Assembly: GCA_021791635.1 (NCBI GenBank)
Contig: JAJYWF010000001.1
Coordinates: 39,680 to 103,679, forward strand
Length of the DNA: 64,000 nt
Origin: Actinomycetes bacterium
GTDB lineage: Bacteria; Actinomycetota; Acidimicrobiia; Acidimicrobiales; RAAP-2
Direction of reading: 5' to 3'
Both the position numbers and the translations under genes were made by a program. A model generated the notes under the pieces. That model made no database searches, had not been told where the DNA came from, and saw only the letters and a program-made list of their open reading frames with translations. Within the stretch, counting starts at the first letter, position 1. Each line of letters starts with the position of its first letter. Positions 1-9,459 of this stretch are shown one piece after another.

Positions 1-744
1 CTCGACGGCCTCGAGATGACCGAGCGCATCGCGGGGTGAGACCACCGAGCTGGCGTCGATGGATGTCACAGGTCGAGCTTCGGCCAGGGTGAACGATCCG
101 ATGGCCGTGCGGCGTAGCTTGCGCAGGTGCGCTCCCCCACCGAGCGCGGCCCCGAGATCTGCGGCCAAGACCCGGACGTACGTACCGGCGGAGCAAGTCA
201 CTTCGATTCGCACCACGCCCGGCTCGTCACCGGGCTCGACGTCGAACTGTTGCACCGTCACCTGTCGAGCCACCCGATCGACCTCGATCCCCTGGCGCGC
301 CAGCGTGTGGAGTCGACGCCCGCCGACTTTGAGTGCCGACACCATCGGCGGCACCTGTTCGATCTGCCCCGTGAACAATCGCGCCGCATATTGCACTTGT
401 TCGCACGTAACACTGCTCATATCCCAGGTGCCGACAACGTCTCCAGAGTCGTCCAGGGTCGTCGTCGCAACTCCCAGGACAACTTCGGCTGAATAGGTCT
501 TTTCGAGCGGCGTCAGGAACCGCAGCAGGCGGGTGGTCTTGCCGACGCCGACGAGCAGTACCCCGGTGGCGTCGGGATCCAGGGTCCCGGCGTGCCCGAC
601 CCGCCGCGTGCCGAACGCCCTCCGGAGTCGGGCCACCACGTCGTGAGACGTCCATCCCGCATCTTTGTCCACCACCACTAGTCCTGTGATCGCCGCGCTG
701 ATCTCCCCGCTACGTCCTTCTACGTGGCCGGCGGAGCTACTCAC
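1..744 (-). CDS. truB: tRNA pseudouridine-55 synthase TruB (3' end outside window)
   Basis: TruB converts U55 of the tRNA T-loop to pseudouridine in the cytoplasm. 248 codons are visible and the frame is still open at base 1, so the C-terminal part is missing. The N-terminus reads GLVVVDKDAGWTSHDVVARL, then GHAGTLDPDATGVL at about residues 50-63. That is the TruB catalytic motif, with Asp56 the expected nucleophile. Later segments (YSAEVVLGVATTTLDDSGD, VPPMVSALKVGGRRLHTLAR) also fit the family. I chose the GTG start at 744 because it overlaps the rbfA stop as GTGA, the coupling seen across this operon; an inner GTG nearer VVVDK is possible. It is the last gene of the rimP-nusA-ylxR-infB-rbfA-truB unit. 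Confidence 0.93.
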   Translation of the reverse strand, partial: MSSSAGHVEGRSGEISAAITGLVVVDKDAGWTSHDVVARLRRAFGTRRVGHAGTLDPDATGVLLVGVGKTTRLLRFLTPLEKTYSAEVVLGVATTTLDDSGDVVGTWDMSSVTCEQVQYAARLFTGQIEQVPPMVSALKVGGRRLHTLARQGIEVDRVARQVTVQQFDVEPGDEPGVVRIEVTCSAGTYVRVLAADLGAALGGGAHLRKLRRTAIGSFTLAEARPVTSIDASSVVSPRDALGHLEAVE

Positions 745-1214
745 GGATCACCGGTGGCTTCCTCTTGAGGGGTGGAAGCTGTGTTCGACGAGTGCTGGGG
801 GGAAGCATTGGTGCCGGCCGCTCCACCAACGCGCCTCTCTTCGAAGACACGGCGGAGGGCAGCCTCGATGCGCTCTCCTTCCGCCACGGCCGGATCCGCC
901 GCAAAGCGCAGACGCGGGGTCCGCTTCATCCGTACCTGCCTACCCACTTCCCGCTGCAGCTGGGACCTCCGTTCCTCCAGGGCGTCCGCCCCTTCGCTAC
1001 CCAGCCCGTCGAGGTACACGGTCGCTACTCGAAGATCAGATGAAGTGTCGATCGAAGTGACCGTGAGGAGACGCAAGCGCTCATCGGCGTCTGCCAGTCT
1101 CTCGATCGACTCGGCAACGATCTGTCGAAGAAGCTCGTTCACGCGAAGCGTCCTTGGATAGGCTGCAGCCCCTCCGACCGAACGTGCCCGACCGTACCTT
1201 GCCGATGACATCAC
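741..1214 (-). CDS. rbfA: 30S ribosome-binding factor RbfA
   Basis: RbfA is a single KH-type domain protein that helps late 16S rRNA maturation and cold adaptation by binding 30S precursors. The 157-residue product has the family pattern: a basic N-terminus, RVNELLRQIVAESIERLADA as the first helix, the strand LLTVTSIDTSSDLRVATVYL, and RQVRMKRTPRLRFAADPAVAEGERI near residues 93-117. A short disordered tail rich in Ser, Thr and Gly follows. It lies between infB (87-base gap) and truB (4-base GTGA overlap), its usual actinobacterial place. The second Met codon is an equally possible start. Confidence 0.94.
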   Translation of the reverse strand: MMSSARYGRARSVGGAAAYPRTLRVNELLRQIVAESIERLADADERLRLLTVTSIDTSSDLRVATVYLDGLGSEGADALEERRSQLQREVGRQVRMKRTPRLRFAADPAVAEGERIEAALRRVFEERRVGGAAGTNASPQHSSNTASTPQEEATGDP

Positions 1215-1301
1215 GAAGACCGCGTCAACCTTCCGTCCGATACTTCACTGACGTCATGATCGCGCTCCTCGTCGTATGCGTATCCTCGACCTCGAACGAC
1301 C

Positions 1302-4136
1302 TCAGCTTCTCGGGATCTCCCGTTCCTCAAAGGTCTCGATGACGTCACCCTCTTTCAGATCCTGGTAGTCGGAAAGGCCGATGCCGCATTCGAAGCCGGC
1401 CTGCACCTCCCGGACGTCCTCCTTGAACCGGCGCAGCGAGGTGATGGTGCCTTTCCAAATCACCACACCCTCGCGAAGGAACCTGACCTTGGAACCCCGG
1501 GTGATGGTGCCTTCCCGGACGTAGCATCCGGCCACTGCACCCACGCGTGGGATCCTGAACACCTGTCGGACTTCCGCTTCACCAGTCACGACCTCCGTGA
1601 ACTCGGGTGCGAGGAGTCCCAACATCGCGGCTTCGATGTCCTCTAGGAGCTTATAGATGATCTCGTAGGTCCGGATCTCCACATTGCTCGCTGCTGCCAG
1701 CTCGCGGGCCCGCCGATCGGGTCGAACGTTGAAGCCAATGATCGTGGCATTAGAGGCCTTGGCCAATTGCACATCGTTCTCGGTGATCCCGCCGACGCCA
1801 CGATGGACGAAGCTCAGCTTCACATCCTCTCGTTCGAGCTTACGCAAGCTTTCGACCACCGCCTCCAACGAACCCTGAACATCGGTCTTCACGACCAAGT
1901 TGAGCGTCGCTGTCTCCCCTCGCCGGATCTGCTCGAAGAGATCCTCCAACTTCGCCCCCGTCGCGGCAGACGCCACCGGCAGATGACCGGACAGCCGGAA
2001 ACGCTGCGCCCGAGCTTCCCCCAAAGTTCGGGCCGTGGCCTGATCCTTGGCCACCCGAAGCTCGTCGCCGGCCTGCGGTGGCTCGGAGAAGCCAAGGACC
2101 TGGACGGGCGTCGAGGGCGGCGCCTCTTTCACTTGCTCGCCACGATCGTTGATCATTGCCTTGACCTTGCCCCACGCTGCCCCGGCGACGACCGGCTCCC
2201 CCACCCTGAGCGTGCCGCTCTCCACGATCACCGTCGCCACCGGCCCCCGGCCATCTTCGAGGTTCGCTTCGAGGACCGTGCCCCGAGCATGCCCCTCGGG
2301 GCTCGCCCGCAGTTCTTCCACTTCGGCGACGAGAATGATCTGTTCCAACAAATCGTCGATGCCCGTGCCGTTCAGTGCCGACACTTGGACGGTGATGGTG
2401 TCGCCGCCCCAAGCTTCGGGCACGAGTCCCCGCTCTGAGAGCTGTTGGAGCACCCGCTCGGCGTTCGCATCAGGACGGTCCATCTTGTTGACCGCCACGA
2501 TGATGGGGACATCCGCAGCCCGGGCATGGTCGATTGCCTCGATCGTCTGGGGCATAACACCGTCGTCTGCCGCTACGACAAGGACGACGATGTCGGTAAC
2601 TTCGGCACCACGAGCTCGCATAGCCGTGAACGCGGCGTGGCCCGGGGTGTCGATGAAGGTCACCGGATGGCCATGCCACGTCACCTGATAGGCACCTATG
2701 TGCTGGGTGATCCCTCCAGCCTCGCCGGCCACGACGTCGGTGGAGCGGATGCGATCCAGCAGGAGCGTCTTTCCGTGATCGACATGTCCCATGACCGTCA
2801 CCACCGGAGGCCGCTCCCGGAGGTCGGCTTCGTCTACCTCGTCGTCTTCGTCGGCTTCGAAGTACTTGGCCAAGAGCTCCGCCTCGCGCTCTTCGCCGGG
2901 GTCAACCAATCGGACAGTGGCTCCCAGCTCGGCAGCGAAGAGCTCGATCATGTCATCGGAGAGCGACTGGGTAGCCGTCAGCATCTCCCCTTGAAGGAGT
3001 AGGAACCGGACGATGTCCCCAGCCGATCGATTCAACTTCGGGCCGAGATCGCGCGCCGTCGATCCCCGCTCGACGATCACTTCGCCCTCGGGCACCGGGG
3101 CCGTCGAAGGCGTGTAGGCAGTGAGCTGGGTCGGCTCGAGTTCCTCGAGATTACGGCGGCGGCGACGCGAACGACGCTGTGGAGGACGTCGTCCCGGAGC
3201 ACCGCCGCGTCCCGGTGGAGGCCCACTTCCCACCGGGCCTCCAGCACCGGCGCGACCCGAGAAACCCCCGGAGCCGGCGGGGCGTCCACCGAAACCGCTC
3301 GAGGGCCTTCCAACTGCACCACTTCCGACGGAGGGCCGTCCCCCGGTCCGAGGGGGATAGCTCCCGGCTCCCGGGCGAGGCCGGGACGCCGCAGGCGGTG
3401 GTCGACGACCCCCCATTCCCGGCGGCGGCGGGATAGGTCTTCCACTCGGTCCAAGCGGAGGACGGACCACCGGAGCCGGAGGCGCGGCGGGCGGAGCTTC
3501 AGCCGGCGGCGTCGGGGCGGACGCCGTGGCGGCCGGTGCCTGGGCGGCCGGTGCCTGGGCGGCCGGAGCCTGGGCGGCCGGAGCCTGGGCGGCCGGTGCC
3601 TGGGCGGCCGGTGCCTGGGACTTTGCTGGCGCAGTCGCAGGGGCCGACGGAGTCGAAGCTTGGCTTGGTGCGGCCGGTGCTTTGGCGGCCGGAGCCGGTG
3701 CTTTGGCGGCCGGAGCGCTCGATGGTTTTGCGGGAGAGGGGAGCGGAGCTGCTGGGGAGGCCGGCACGGCTCGGCCGCGAGGGGCCGCCGCCGGAGGGGC
3801 CGAGACCCCGCGGCTGCTCACCAGCCGGGGACGGGATGTCGCCGTGCCGGTGTCCTCAATTCGGCCAGCTGCCTTCGCGGCGCCAGGGGTGGTCTTCGAC
3901 CCCTGCTTCGCCGGGGCCTTCTTCTGGGGCTTCTCCGGAGGAGCTTCTTCGGGCTGCACCGACCGTCGAAGACCTTCGGCGTCGGCCTTCCTGCGGACGC
4001 GGTCAGCCTGCGCGTCCTCGATCGAGGAGGAATGGCTCTTCACCCCTATGCCTAGGGCCAGGCAGAGGTCCAGGGCCTCCTTGTTCGTGAGCCCCAGTTC
4101 ACGGCCCAATTCGTAGACGCGTATCTTCTTCGCCAA
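1302..4136 (-). CDS. infB: translation initiation factor IF-2
   Basis: IF-2 is the GTPase that brings fMet-tRNA to the 30S subunit and promotes subunit joining. The 944-residue protein starts with the IF2-N fold ([20 protein letters not shown]). A Pro/Ala/Gly-rich disordered stretch (about residues 60-330) follows and ends in a poly-Arg cluster. After a second IF2-N-like segment comes the G domain: G1 GHVDHGKT near 449, G3 DTPGH, and G4 NKMD near 550. Domains II, III and C2 follow. It is long for the family because of the Ala/Pro tract, which contains six AQAPA units from a 15-base tandem repeat. It lies 6 bases downstream of ylxR. Confidence 0.97.
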   Translation of the reverse strand: MAKKIRVYELGRELGLTNKEALDLCLALGIGVKSHSSSIEDAQADRVRRKADAEGLRRSVQPEEAPPEKPQKKAPAKQGSKTTPGAAKAAGRIEDTGTATSRPRLVSSRGVSAPPAAAPRGRAVPASPAAPLPSPAKPSSAPAAKAPAPAAKAPAAPSQASTPSAPATAPAKSQAPAAQAPAAQAPAAQAPAAQAPAAQAPAATASAPTPPAEAPPAAPPAPVVRPPLGPSGRPIPPPPGMGGRRPPPAASRPRPGAGSYPPRTGGRPSVGSGAVGRPSSGFGGRPAGSGGFSGRAGAGGPVGSGPPPGRGGAPGRRPPQRRSRRRRRNLEELEPTQLTAYTPSTAPVPEGEVIVERGSTARDLGPKLNRSAGDIVRFLLLQGEMLTATQSLSDDMIELFAAELGATVRLVDPGEEREAELLAKYFEADEDDEVDEADLRERPPVVTVMGHVDHGKTLLLDRIRSTDVVAGEAGGITQHIGAYQVTWHGHPVTFIDTPGHAAFTAMRARGAEVTDIVVLVVAADDGVMPQTIEAIDHARAADVPIIVAVNKMDRPDANAERVLQQLSERGLVPEAWGGDTITVQVSALNGTGIDDLLEQIILVAEVEELRASPEGHARGTVLEANLEDGRGPVATVIVESGTLRVGEPVVAGAAWGKVKAMINDRGEQVKEAPPSTPVQVLGFSEPPQAGDELRVAKDQATARTLGEARAQRFRLSGHLPVASAATGAKLEDLFEQIRRGETATLNLVVKTDVQGSLEAVVESLRKLEREDVKLSFVHRGVGGITENDVQLAKASNATIIGFNVRPDRRARELAAASNVEIRTYEIIYKLLEDIEAAMLGLLAPEFTEVVTGEAEVRQVFRIPRVGAVAGCYVREGTITRGSKVRFLREGVVIWKGTITSLRRFKEDVREVQAGFECGIGLSDYQDLKEGDVIETFEEREIPRS
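3526..3615. repeat. 15-base tandem repeat inside infB
   Basis: The unit tgggcggccggtgcc is repeated five times from 3541 to 3615 with one or two substitutions, and a diverged copy precedes it. The period is a multiple of three, so copy changes would keep frame and only alter the number of AQAPA units in the IF-2 linker. Confidence 0.9.
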
Positions 4137-4142
4137 TTCGTC

Positions 4143-4502
4143 TCAGTGTCCTTTGCGTGTCCGGCTCCCATGCGGGCAGCGGGATCCTCCATCCTCGCAC
4201 ATCACCGGTCCCGAGCCCTCACGGGACTTGTCAGTCTCCCCGCCGGCACCATCATCGACAAGTAGCTGCCGCCGCAATCGGGCGATCGCCTCTACCGGCA
4301 CCGGCTGGTGGAACGCTCGCTCGAACGCGCCCCGCATCACCGCACGTTCGAAGCATCCAGGCTCCCCCGCGCACAGCCATGCTCCCCTCCCCCGAAGCGA
4401 GCGCCCGAGCTCGAGCTGACCATCGGCCGCCCTCACCACTCGGACAAGTCGCTCGGACGCGACTGCTCGACGGCACCCGATGCACGTACGGACCGGGCCT
4501 AT
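4143..4502 (-). CDS. ylxR: YlxR (DUF448) family RNA-binding protein, non-canonical start
   Basis: YlxR proteins are small basic factors encoded between nusA and infB; some have been linked to RNase P binding. The frame reads VRTCIGCRRAVASERLVRVV and then GRGAWLCAGEPGCFERAV, the two conserved family segments. An arginine-rich helix and a short polar tail follow. The RTCIGCR segment lies upstream of the first canonical start in frame (GTG at 4439). No ATG, GTG or TTG precedes it in the frame before it runs into the nusA repeat tail. The only near-cognate codon in a suitable place is ATA at 4502-4500, which overlaps the nusA TAG stop. I set the start there as the best coupled position. It may instead reflect a sequence error. 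Confidence 0.82.
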   Translation of the reverse strand: MGPVRTCIGCRRAVASERLVRVVRAADGQLELGRSLRGRGAWLCAGEPGCFERAVMRGAFERAFHQPVPVEAIARLRRQLLVDDGAGGETDKSREGSGPVMCEDGGSRCPHGSRTRKGH

Positions 4503-5761
4503 GTACTGCCTTCTTTCACTGGGGCGCCTTCTCCTGGGGCGCCTCCTCCTGGGGCGCCAGTGCCGACGTCCGAGGACCCGTCGACCCCTCCGAGGTCGCT
4601 GACCTCCTCCGTGGCTTCACCAGTCGGAGGTTCGTCCACCTCACCTTGCTCCTCGGCGGCATGAGACCATTCCTCGACGGAAATGGCCTCTCCACCCTCA
4701 GCTGGCTTCCAGACCATCTCCCCGCGCTCGTCTTCGACCCACTCCCCCTCGGCCCACTCTTGCCCTCCGTACCCCGCCTCTTCCTCGGCAAGCTGGGTCT
4801 CGCTCTTGATGTCGATACGCCACCCGGTGAGCCGAGCTGCGAGACGAGCGTTCTGCCCCTCCTTCCCGATGGCGAGGGACAGTTGGTAGTCGTTGACGAT
4901 GACGGTGGCCGTTCCGGTCTCTTCATCGAGACGGACCTCGCGAACCCTGGCCGGTGCCAACGCGTTCTGAATGAGATCGACGGGATCGTCGGAGTACGGG
5001 ACTACGTCGACACGCTCACCACGCAACTCGTTCGTGACCATCCGCACCCTCGATCCTCTCGCCCCGACACACGCCCCAACGGGGTCGATGTTCGGGTCGT
5101 TCGACCATACGGCGATCTTCGTACGATGCCCCGGCTCCCGGGCTGCAGCTTTGATCTCGACTACACCGGCGGAGATCTCGGGCACTTCGAGCTCGAAGAG
5201 CCGTTTGATAAGGCCTGGGTGCGTCCGGCTCACCACGATCTGAGGACCCTTGCTGGTCTTGCGGACTTCGACGATGTACGCCTTCAGCCGGGCTCCGTGC
5301 TCGTAACGCTCGTAAGACACCTGCTCCGCCTGAGGCAGCAGGGCCTCGACCTTGCCCAGGTCCAACAGCGTGTAGCGATTGTCCGTCTGCTGGACGATGC
5401 CCGTGACGATGTCGCCCTCTCGCCCGGCGTACTCCTCGTACTTCATATCGCGTTCGACCTCTCGGATCCTCTGAAGGATCACTTGCTTGGCCGTTTGCGC
5501 CGCGATTCGACCGAAGTCGTCCGGGGTGTCGTCCCACTCCTGGACGACATTTCCCTCGTCGTCAAGCTCTTGGCCATACACACGGATCTCGCCCGAGTCT
5601 GGATCAATCGTCACCACTGCTTCCTCGGCTGCGTCCGGTCGGCGCTTGTAGGCCGCCACCAAAGCATTCGCCAGCGCGTCCAGAAGCGTCTCGACCGAGA
5701 TCCCTTTGTCCCGGGCAATCTGGCCGAGGGCGTCAAGAAACTCGAAGTTCGTCTTGCTCAT
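4499..5761 (-). CDS. nusA: transcription termination/antitermination factor NusA
   Basis: NusA binds RNA polymerase and nascent RNA and modulates pausing, termination and antitermination. The 420 residues show the N-terminal RNAP-binding domain (about 1-120), an S1 domain ([20 protein letters not shown]) and two KH domains ([16 protein letters not shown] and [20 protein letters not shown]). An acidic C-terminal tail ends in GAP-rich short repeats ([13 protein letters not shown]) encoded by near-identical 12-15 base units at about 4520-4560. There is no E. coli-type C-terminal AR repeat, as usual for Actinomycetota. Its ATG overlaps the rimP stop by 4 bases. Confidence 0.96.
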   Translation of the reverse strand: MSKTNFEFLDALGQIARDKGISVETLLDALANALVAAYKRRPDAAEEAVVTIDPDSGEIRVYGQELDDEGNVVQEWDDTPDDFGRIAAQTAKQVILQRIREVERDMKYEEYAGREGDIVTGIVQQTDNRYTLLDLGKVEALLPQAEQVSYERYEHGARLKAYIVEVRKTSKGPQIVVSRTHPGLIKRLFELEVPEISAGVVEIKAAAREPGHRTKIAVWSNDPNIDPVGACVGARGSRVRMVTNELRGERVDVVPYSDDPVDLIQNALAPARVREVRLDEETGTATVIVNDYQLSLAIGKEGQNARLAARLTGWRIDIKSETQLAEEEAGYGGQEWAEGEWVEDERGEMVWKPAEGGEAISVEEWSHAAEEQGEVDEPPTGEATEEVSDLGGVDGSSDVGTGAPGGGAPGEGAPVKEGST

Positions 5762-6294
5762 GGCGTACTGACCCTCTCTGTAGATGTCGCTCCCGGCGTC
5801 GCCCCTGATCTCGGGCGCGGTGCGTGCCCCGGAGCCGGAGTAGGTCCCCAGTTGAAAACGGTCCGAGCGCGTTCAACGTCGGCAAATCGGAGGTACTGCC
5901 TCCCTCCGGGAGGGGATCCACTCTCCACCTCGAACCCCTCGGAATCGACGCTCGTCAGTCGTCCCTGCAGGCGACGTAGTTCTGATCCCGGCACCGTTCG
6001 GATCGAGACCACCTCTCCCACTGCAGCGGAGAAGTGCTCAGGCGTGCGAAGGCGACGCTCCACTCCCGGGCTTGAAACCTCGAGGGTGTAATTTCCGGGG
6101 ATCGAACGGGACGTGTCGAGCGCCGTCGCCACGGCCTTATGGGCCGAAGCGACGGAGTCGAGATCGACTCCCCCGGGACGGTCGACGGTGATCTTGACAC
6201 GCCCTCCGGCGATCTCGGCATCTACGAGCTGCAGGTCGAGTGCCGCGAGAAGTGGCGAGAGCATGCTGGATAGCTCCTCGGAGATCACCGTCAC
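5758..6294 (-). CDS. rimP: ribosome maturation factor RimP
   Basis: RimP assists 30S subunit assembly. The 178-residue protein has the N-terminal alpha/beta domain (LLAALDLQLVDAEIAGGRVK, VDRPGGVDLDSVASAHKAVA), the signature YTLEVSSPGVERRLRTPEHF near 89-108, and an SH3-like C-terminal domain. The last 30 residues are a proline/arginine-rich tail. It is the first gene of the nusA operon. The 259 bases upstream contain the proS terminator, so its promoter should lie in about 6295-6425. I could not pick out a clear -10/-35 pair there. Confidence 0.93.
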   Translation of the reverse strand: MTVISEELSSMLSPLLAALDLQLVDAEIAGGRVKITVDRPGGVDLDSVASAHKAVATALDTSRSIPGNYTLEVSSPGVERRLRTPEHFSAAVGEVVSIRTVPGSELRRLQGRLTSVDSEGFEVESGSPPGGRQYLRFADVERARTVFNWGPTPAPGHAPRPRSGATPGATSTERVSTP

Positions 6295-6425
6295 GTCCTA
6301 TCCTCAACCTTCCCGATGCACCCTTCGCCCCCTTCGCGAGGCCGTCCCACGTTCCTGTACCGCTCCCGGCTGACGGCCCGAACCCGACGTACGCCCGAAA
6401 ATCGCCCTTCTCAGCTCCGCTCGCA

Positions 6426-6459
6426 GGCAAAACGAAAGCGTGGGCCGCGGCCCACGCTT
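6426..6459 (-). terminator. intrinsic terminator downstream of proS
   Basis: A perfect 24-base palindrome at 6436-6459 (arms AAGCGTGGGCCG and CGGCCCACGCTT) is followed on the minus strand by TTTCGTTTTG. It lies about 95 bases after the proS stop, which fits a rho-independent terminator separating the rpsB...proS unit from rimP-nusA-infB. It is the only hairpin in the window with a convincing T-tract. Confidence 0.85.
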
Positions 6460-6553
6460 CGACGGGTCCTGCACTCAGACCGGACAGCACTGTGATTATA
6501 GCAATTTCCCGCCCCGTTCGGATGCCGACCGCTCGTAGCGGCCCCCCCAAGCG

Positions 6554-8011
6554 TCAGTAGGCCCGCCCGACGACCGCTACCAGGGAATCCGGTGCGTCGG
6601 ACGCTTCGGCGAGACCTCCGTCAGGCCGTCGTAGGCACCGAACGGTGCATCCTGCGTCAGCGAGCTCGCGCTCTCCCTCTTCACCCAGGTCTGACCAGGG
6701 AACAAGGGCGAACCCGGTACTCGCGACATCGGCTGCGGCCCGAGGGCCCCCCACCTCCACGGTCCTCCGATCCCGGAACCCGACGGCCTCTTCCCGGAGC
6801 TCAGCAGTTACCCGACCCAGCACCTCATCGACCACGGCGACGGCTTCAGCGAGCCTCACCTGGACCTTCTTGCGCTGATGCCGGACGACCACCGTGACGT
6901 TGCCCTCTCCAAGATCCCGCGGGCCCACCTCCAGCCGAACGGGTACGCCCTTCAGCTCCCAGCCCACCGACCTGCGGCCGAATCCCGAATCGGTCCGGTC
7001 GTCAAGGCGCACTCGTCTCCCCGCCGCTCGGAGGTCAGACAGTAGGGACTCGGCCACTCGAATTACCTCGGCATCGTCTCTGACCGCCATCACCACCACT
7101 TCCACCGGCGCGAGAGCTGGGGGAAGCCGAAGGCCGAAGTCGTCCCCGTGAGCCATCACCAAGGCGCCGATCAACCTGGTCGAGACTCCCCACGACGTCT
7201 GCCACGGGTACTGGAGCTGTCCACCGTCATCGGCGTATTGGATCCCGAAAGCACGAGAGAAGTTCTGACCGAGCTCGTGACTGGTGCCCATCTGGAGTGC
7301 CTTGCCGTCACCCATCATTCCTTCACACGTCCACGTCTGCACCGCACCGGCGAAGCGCTCGCGAGCAGTCTTGTGGCCTGCGAGGACCGGGATGCCAGCC
7401 ACCTCTGACATGGTCTCGATGTAGACGTTCCGAAGGATGCAAAGCGCGAACTCACGAGCCTCTTCCTGGCTCGCGTGCACGGTGTGCCCCTCCTGCCATA
7501 AGAATTCAGTGGTCCGAAGAAAAAGGCGGGGTCGCAGCTCCCAGCGCACCACATTCGCCCATTGGTTGATGATCATCGGCAGGTCACGATGACTCTGGAT
7601 CCATTTGGCGAAGGAGTGGTTGATGATGGTCTCGCTCGTTGGTCGAACCACGACCGGTTCCTCGAGCAACCGACCGCCCCCGTGGGTCACCACAGCGAGC
7701 TCGGGACTGAACCCTTCCACATGGTCAGCTTCCAGGCGGAGGAACGACTCGGGTATGAACAGCGGAAAGTACGCGTTCTCGGCCCCAGCGTCCTTGATCC
7801 GGCGGTCGAGCTCGGCTTGGAGCAGCTCCCATATCGCATAGCCCCACGGTCGGATCACCATCGTGCCGCGAACGGGTCCGTTGTCGGCCAGCTCTGCGGC
7901 AGAGATCACCTCTTGGTACCACTGGGGGAAGTCAGTCTCGCGAGACGTGAGCGTTCCCTTGGCCCGACCGGTCGGTCGATGCCCGGTCGCCACATCGTCA
8001 TCGCTGGTCAT
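6554..8011 (-). CDS. proS: prolyl-tRNA synthetase, type 3 (archaeal/eukaryotic-like)
   Basis: This class II synthetase charges tRNA-Pro. The 485-residue length, the absence of the INS editing domain and the C-terminal layout match the ProRS type 3 form rather than the longer E. coli form. Motif 2 is visible in RTTEFLWQEGHT (166-177). RPTSE at 123-127, TWTCEGMMGDGKALQMGTSHE and the motif 3 region VSTRLIGALVMAHGDD are also present. The anticodon-binding domain covers about 300-400. The protein ends in a Tyr (VVGRAY), as is typical of type 3 enzymes. It follows ispG by 59 bases and closes the long unit. A tRNA-Pro(TGG) gene lies elsewhere in this window. Confidence 0.94.
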   Translation of the reverse strand: MTSDDDVATGHRPTGRAKGTLTSRETDFPQWYQEVISAAELADNGPVRGTMVIRPWGYAIWELLQAELDRRIKDAGAENAYFPLFIPESFLRLEADHVEGFSPELAVVTHGGGRLLEEPVVVRPTSETIINHSFAKWIQSHRDLPMIINQWANVVRWELRPRLFLRTTEFLWQEGHTVHASQEEAREFALCILRNVYIETMSEVAGIPVLAGHKTARERFAGAVQTWTCEGMMGDGKALQMGTSHELGQNFSRAFGIQYADDGGQLQYPWQTSWGVSTRLIGALVMAHGDDFGLRLPPALAPVEVVVMAVRDDAEVIRVAESLLSDLRAAGRRVRLDDRTDSGFGRRSVGWELKGVPVRLEVGPRDLGEGNVTVVVRHQRKKVQVRLAEAVAVVDEVLGRVTAELREEAVGFRDRRTVEVGGPRAAADVASTGFALVPWSDLGEEGERELADAGCTVRCLRRPDGGLAEASDAPDSLVAVVGRAY

Positions 8012-8070
8012 GGTGGCGCAGGTTACCGGCTGGAGATCCCGACGCCGTCCAACCGCTCGATCCGGTGAGC

Positions 8071-9384
8071 CTATGGCGAGGCGTCATTCCCGTCGGTGTC
8101 GCTCGCGGGTCCACTCGCGGGTCCACTCCCGGTGCCGCTCGCGGGTCCACTCCCCTCTTTCTCAACAGCGTGGCGGATTCGCTCGATCCGAACCGAAGCG
8201 GCGTTGGGGTCACTTCCGCCTTCGTCGAGCAAGGCCTGACGATCGGCAGCGGCTTCAGCTTCGGCCGAGGTATCGGCAGCTGCTAACCGGGCCTCCACCC
8301 CTTCGGCAACGAGCTTTTCCGCTTCCATTACGAGAGCGTCCACCATGTCGCTCTCGGGAACCACTCGAACAATCTTGCCCCGGATGAACAGGTGCCCCTT
8401 CTGCTTACCAGCGGCAATGCCGATATCGGCGCTGCGAGCCTCGCCCGGTCCGTTCACCACACAGCCCATGACGGCGACCTGGATCGGGAGGTGCCGATCC
8501 TCGAGAGCCGCCTGCGCGGCCTTGGCCACGGCGATCACGTCCACCTGCGCTCGTCCACACGATGGGCAGGCGATCAGATCGAGTCCTTTGCGTTCACGCA
8601 GACCCAGAGCCTCGAGAAGCTGGCGTCCAGCCCGAGCTTCCTCCACTGGATCGGCGGTCAATGAGAAACGGATCGTGTCGCCAATGCCTTCGGACAGAAG
8701 GGTGGCAATCCCCGCAGCTCCCTTTACCAGACCTGAAGGTGGCGGCCCGGCCTCGGTCACCCCGAGGTGAAGAGGGTGGTCGAACGTGTCTGAGGCGAGG
8801 CGATAGGCAGCAATCATCAATGCTACCGACGAGGCCTTCACCGAGATCTTCACATCCTCGAACCCCACCTCTTCGAAATACGCCAGCTCGATACGGGCCG
8901 ATTCCACCAGCGCCTCAGGAGTTGCGCCGCCGAATCGTCGGAAGACGTCTGGATGAAGGGAGCCGGCATTCACCCCGATCCGAATCGGGACACCTCGATC
9001 ACGAGCCTCGGCGGCGACCTGCTTGATCTCGGTCTCTTTCCTGAGGTTTCCCGGGTTCAAGCGAAGACCCTGCACACCGGCTTCCAGGGCGGCCAACGCC
9101 ATCTCGTGGTGGAAGTGGATATCGGCCACGATGGGGACCGGAGAGCGAGGCACTATCTGGGCCAGGCCTTCAGCCGCGGCTTGTTCGTTGCAGGTGCACC
9201 TGACGATGTCAGCGCCCGCTGCGGCCAGCGCGTACACCTGGGCCAGCGTGCCTTCCACGTCTGCCGTCTTCGTGGTGGTCATGGACTGCACCGATACTGG
9301 AGCGCCACCACCGATCGCCACCCCCCCCAGGTGGATCTGCCTGGTGGGGCGACGCGGCGTGAGTAGCTGAGATTCGTGCTCCAT
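8071..9384 (-). CDS. ispG: 4-hydroxy-3-methylbut-2-en-1-yl diphosphate synthase IspG
   Basis: IspG (GcpE) is the [4Fe-4S] enzyme of the MEP isoprenoid pathway that converts MEcPP to HMBPP. Family segments seen are VSVQSMTTTKTADVEGTLAQ, VPIVADIHFHHEMALAALEA, LRLNPGN, and the cluster cysteines in LIACPSCGR and VMGCVVNGPGEA. I preferred the ATG at 9384 (MEHESQLL), preceded by a GGGGGG ribosome-binding tract; a GTG at 9423 is also in frame. The last 60 residues are an extra low-complexity tail (SGPASGTGSGPASG) from 12-base DNA repeats. It is grouped with dxr and rseP, so two MEP pathway enzymes share the unit. Confidence 0.94.
   Translation of the reverse strand: MEHESQLLTPRRPTRQIHLGGVAIGGGAPVSVQSMTTTKTADVEGTLAQVYALAAAGADIVRCTCNEQAAAEGLAQIVPRSPVPIVADIHFHHEMALAALEAGVQGLRLNPGNLRKETEIKQVAAEARDRGVPIRIGVNAGSLHPDVFRRFGGATPEALVESARIELAYFEEVGFEDVKISVKASSVALMIAAYRLASDTFDHPLHLGVTEAGPPPSGLVKGAAGIATLLSEGIGDTIRFSLTADPVEEARAGRQLLEALGLRERKGLDLIACPSCGRAQVDVIAVAKAAQAALEDRHLPIQVAVMGCVVNGPGEARSADIGIAAGKQKGHLFIRGKIVRVVPESDMVDALVMEAEKLVAEGVEARLAAADTSAEAEAAADRQALLDEGGSDPNAASVRIERIRHAVEKEGSGPASGTGSGPASGPASDTDGNDASP
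8102..8149. repeat. 12-base repeats in the ispG 3' end
   Basis: The unit ctcgcgggtcca occurs at 8102, 8114 and 8138, with a diverged copy between the second and third. It encodes the GSGPAS units of the IspG tail. Copy change would preserve frame. Confidence 0.8.
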
Positions 9385-9459
9385 GCCCCCCATTCTGCCG
9401 TGCCGGGCCGCCGGGCGAAGCACCGGGTCGGGCCCGGCAGGACCGTCTCGGCCCCGAGA

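Noticed and set aside
3526..4116. Long plus-strand frames over infB with repeated AGAWA units
   Set aside because: They are antisense translations of the infB repeat and carry no domain.
4157..6091. 644-residue plus-strand frame
   Set aside because: It is antisense to nusA and rimP, which are well supported on the minus strand.
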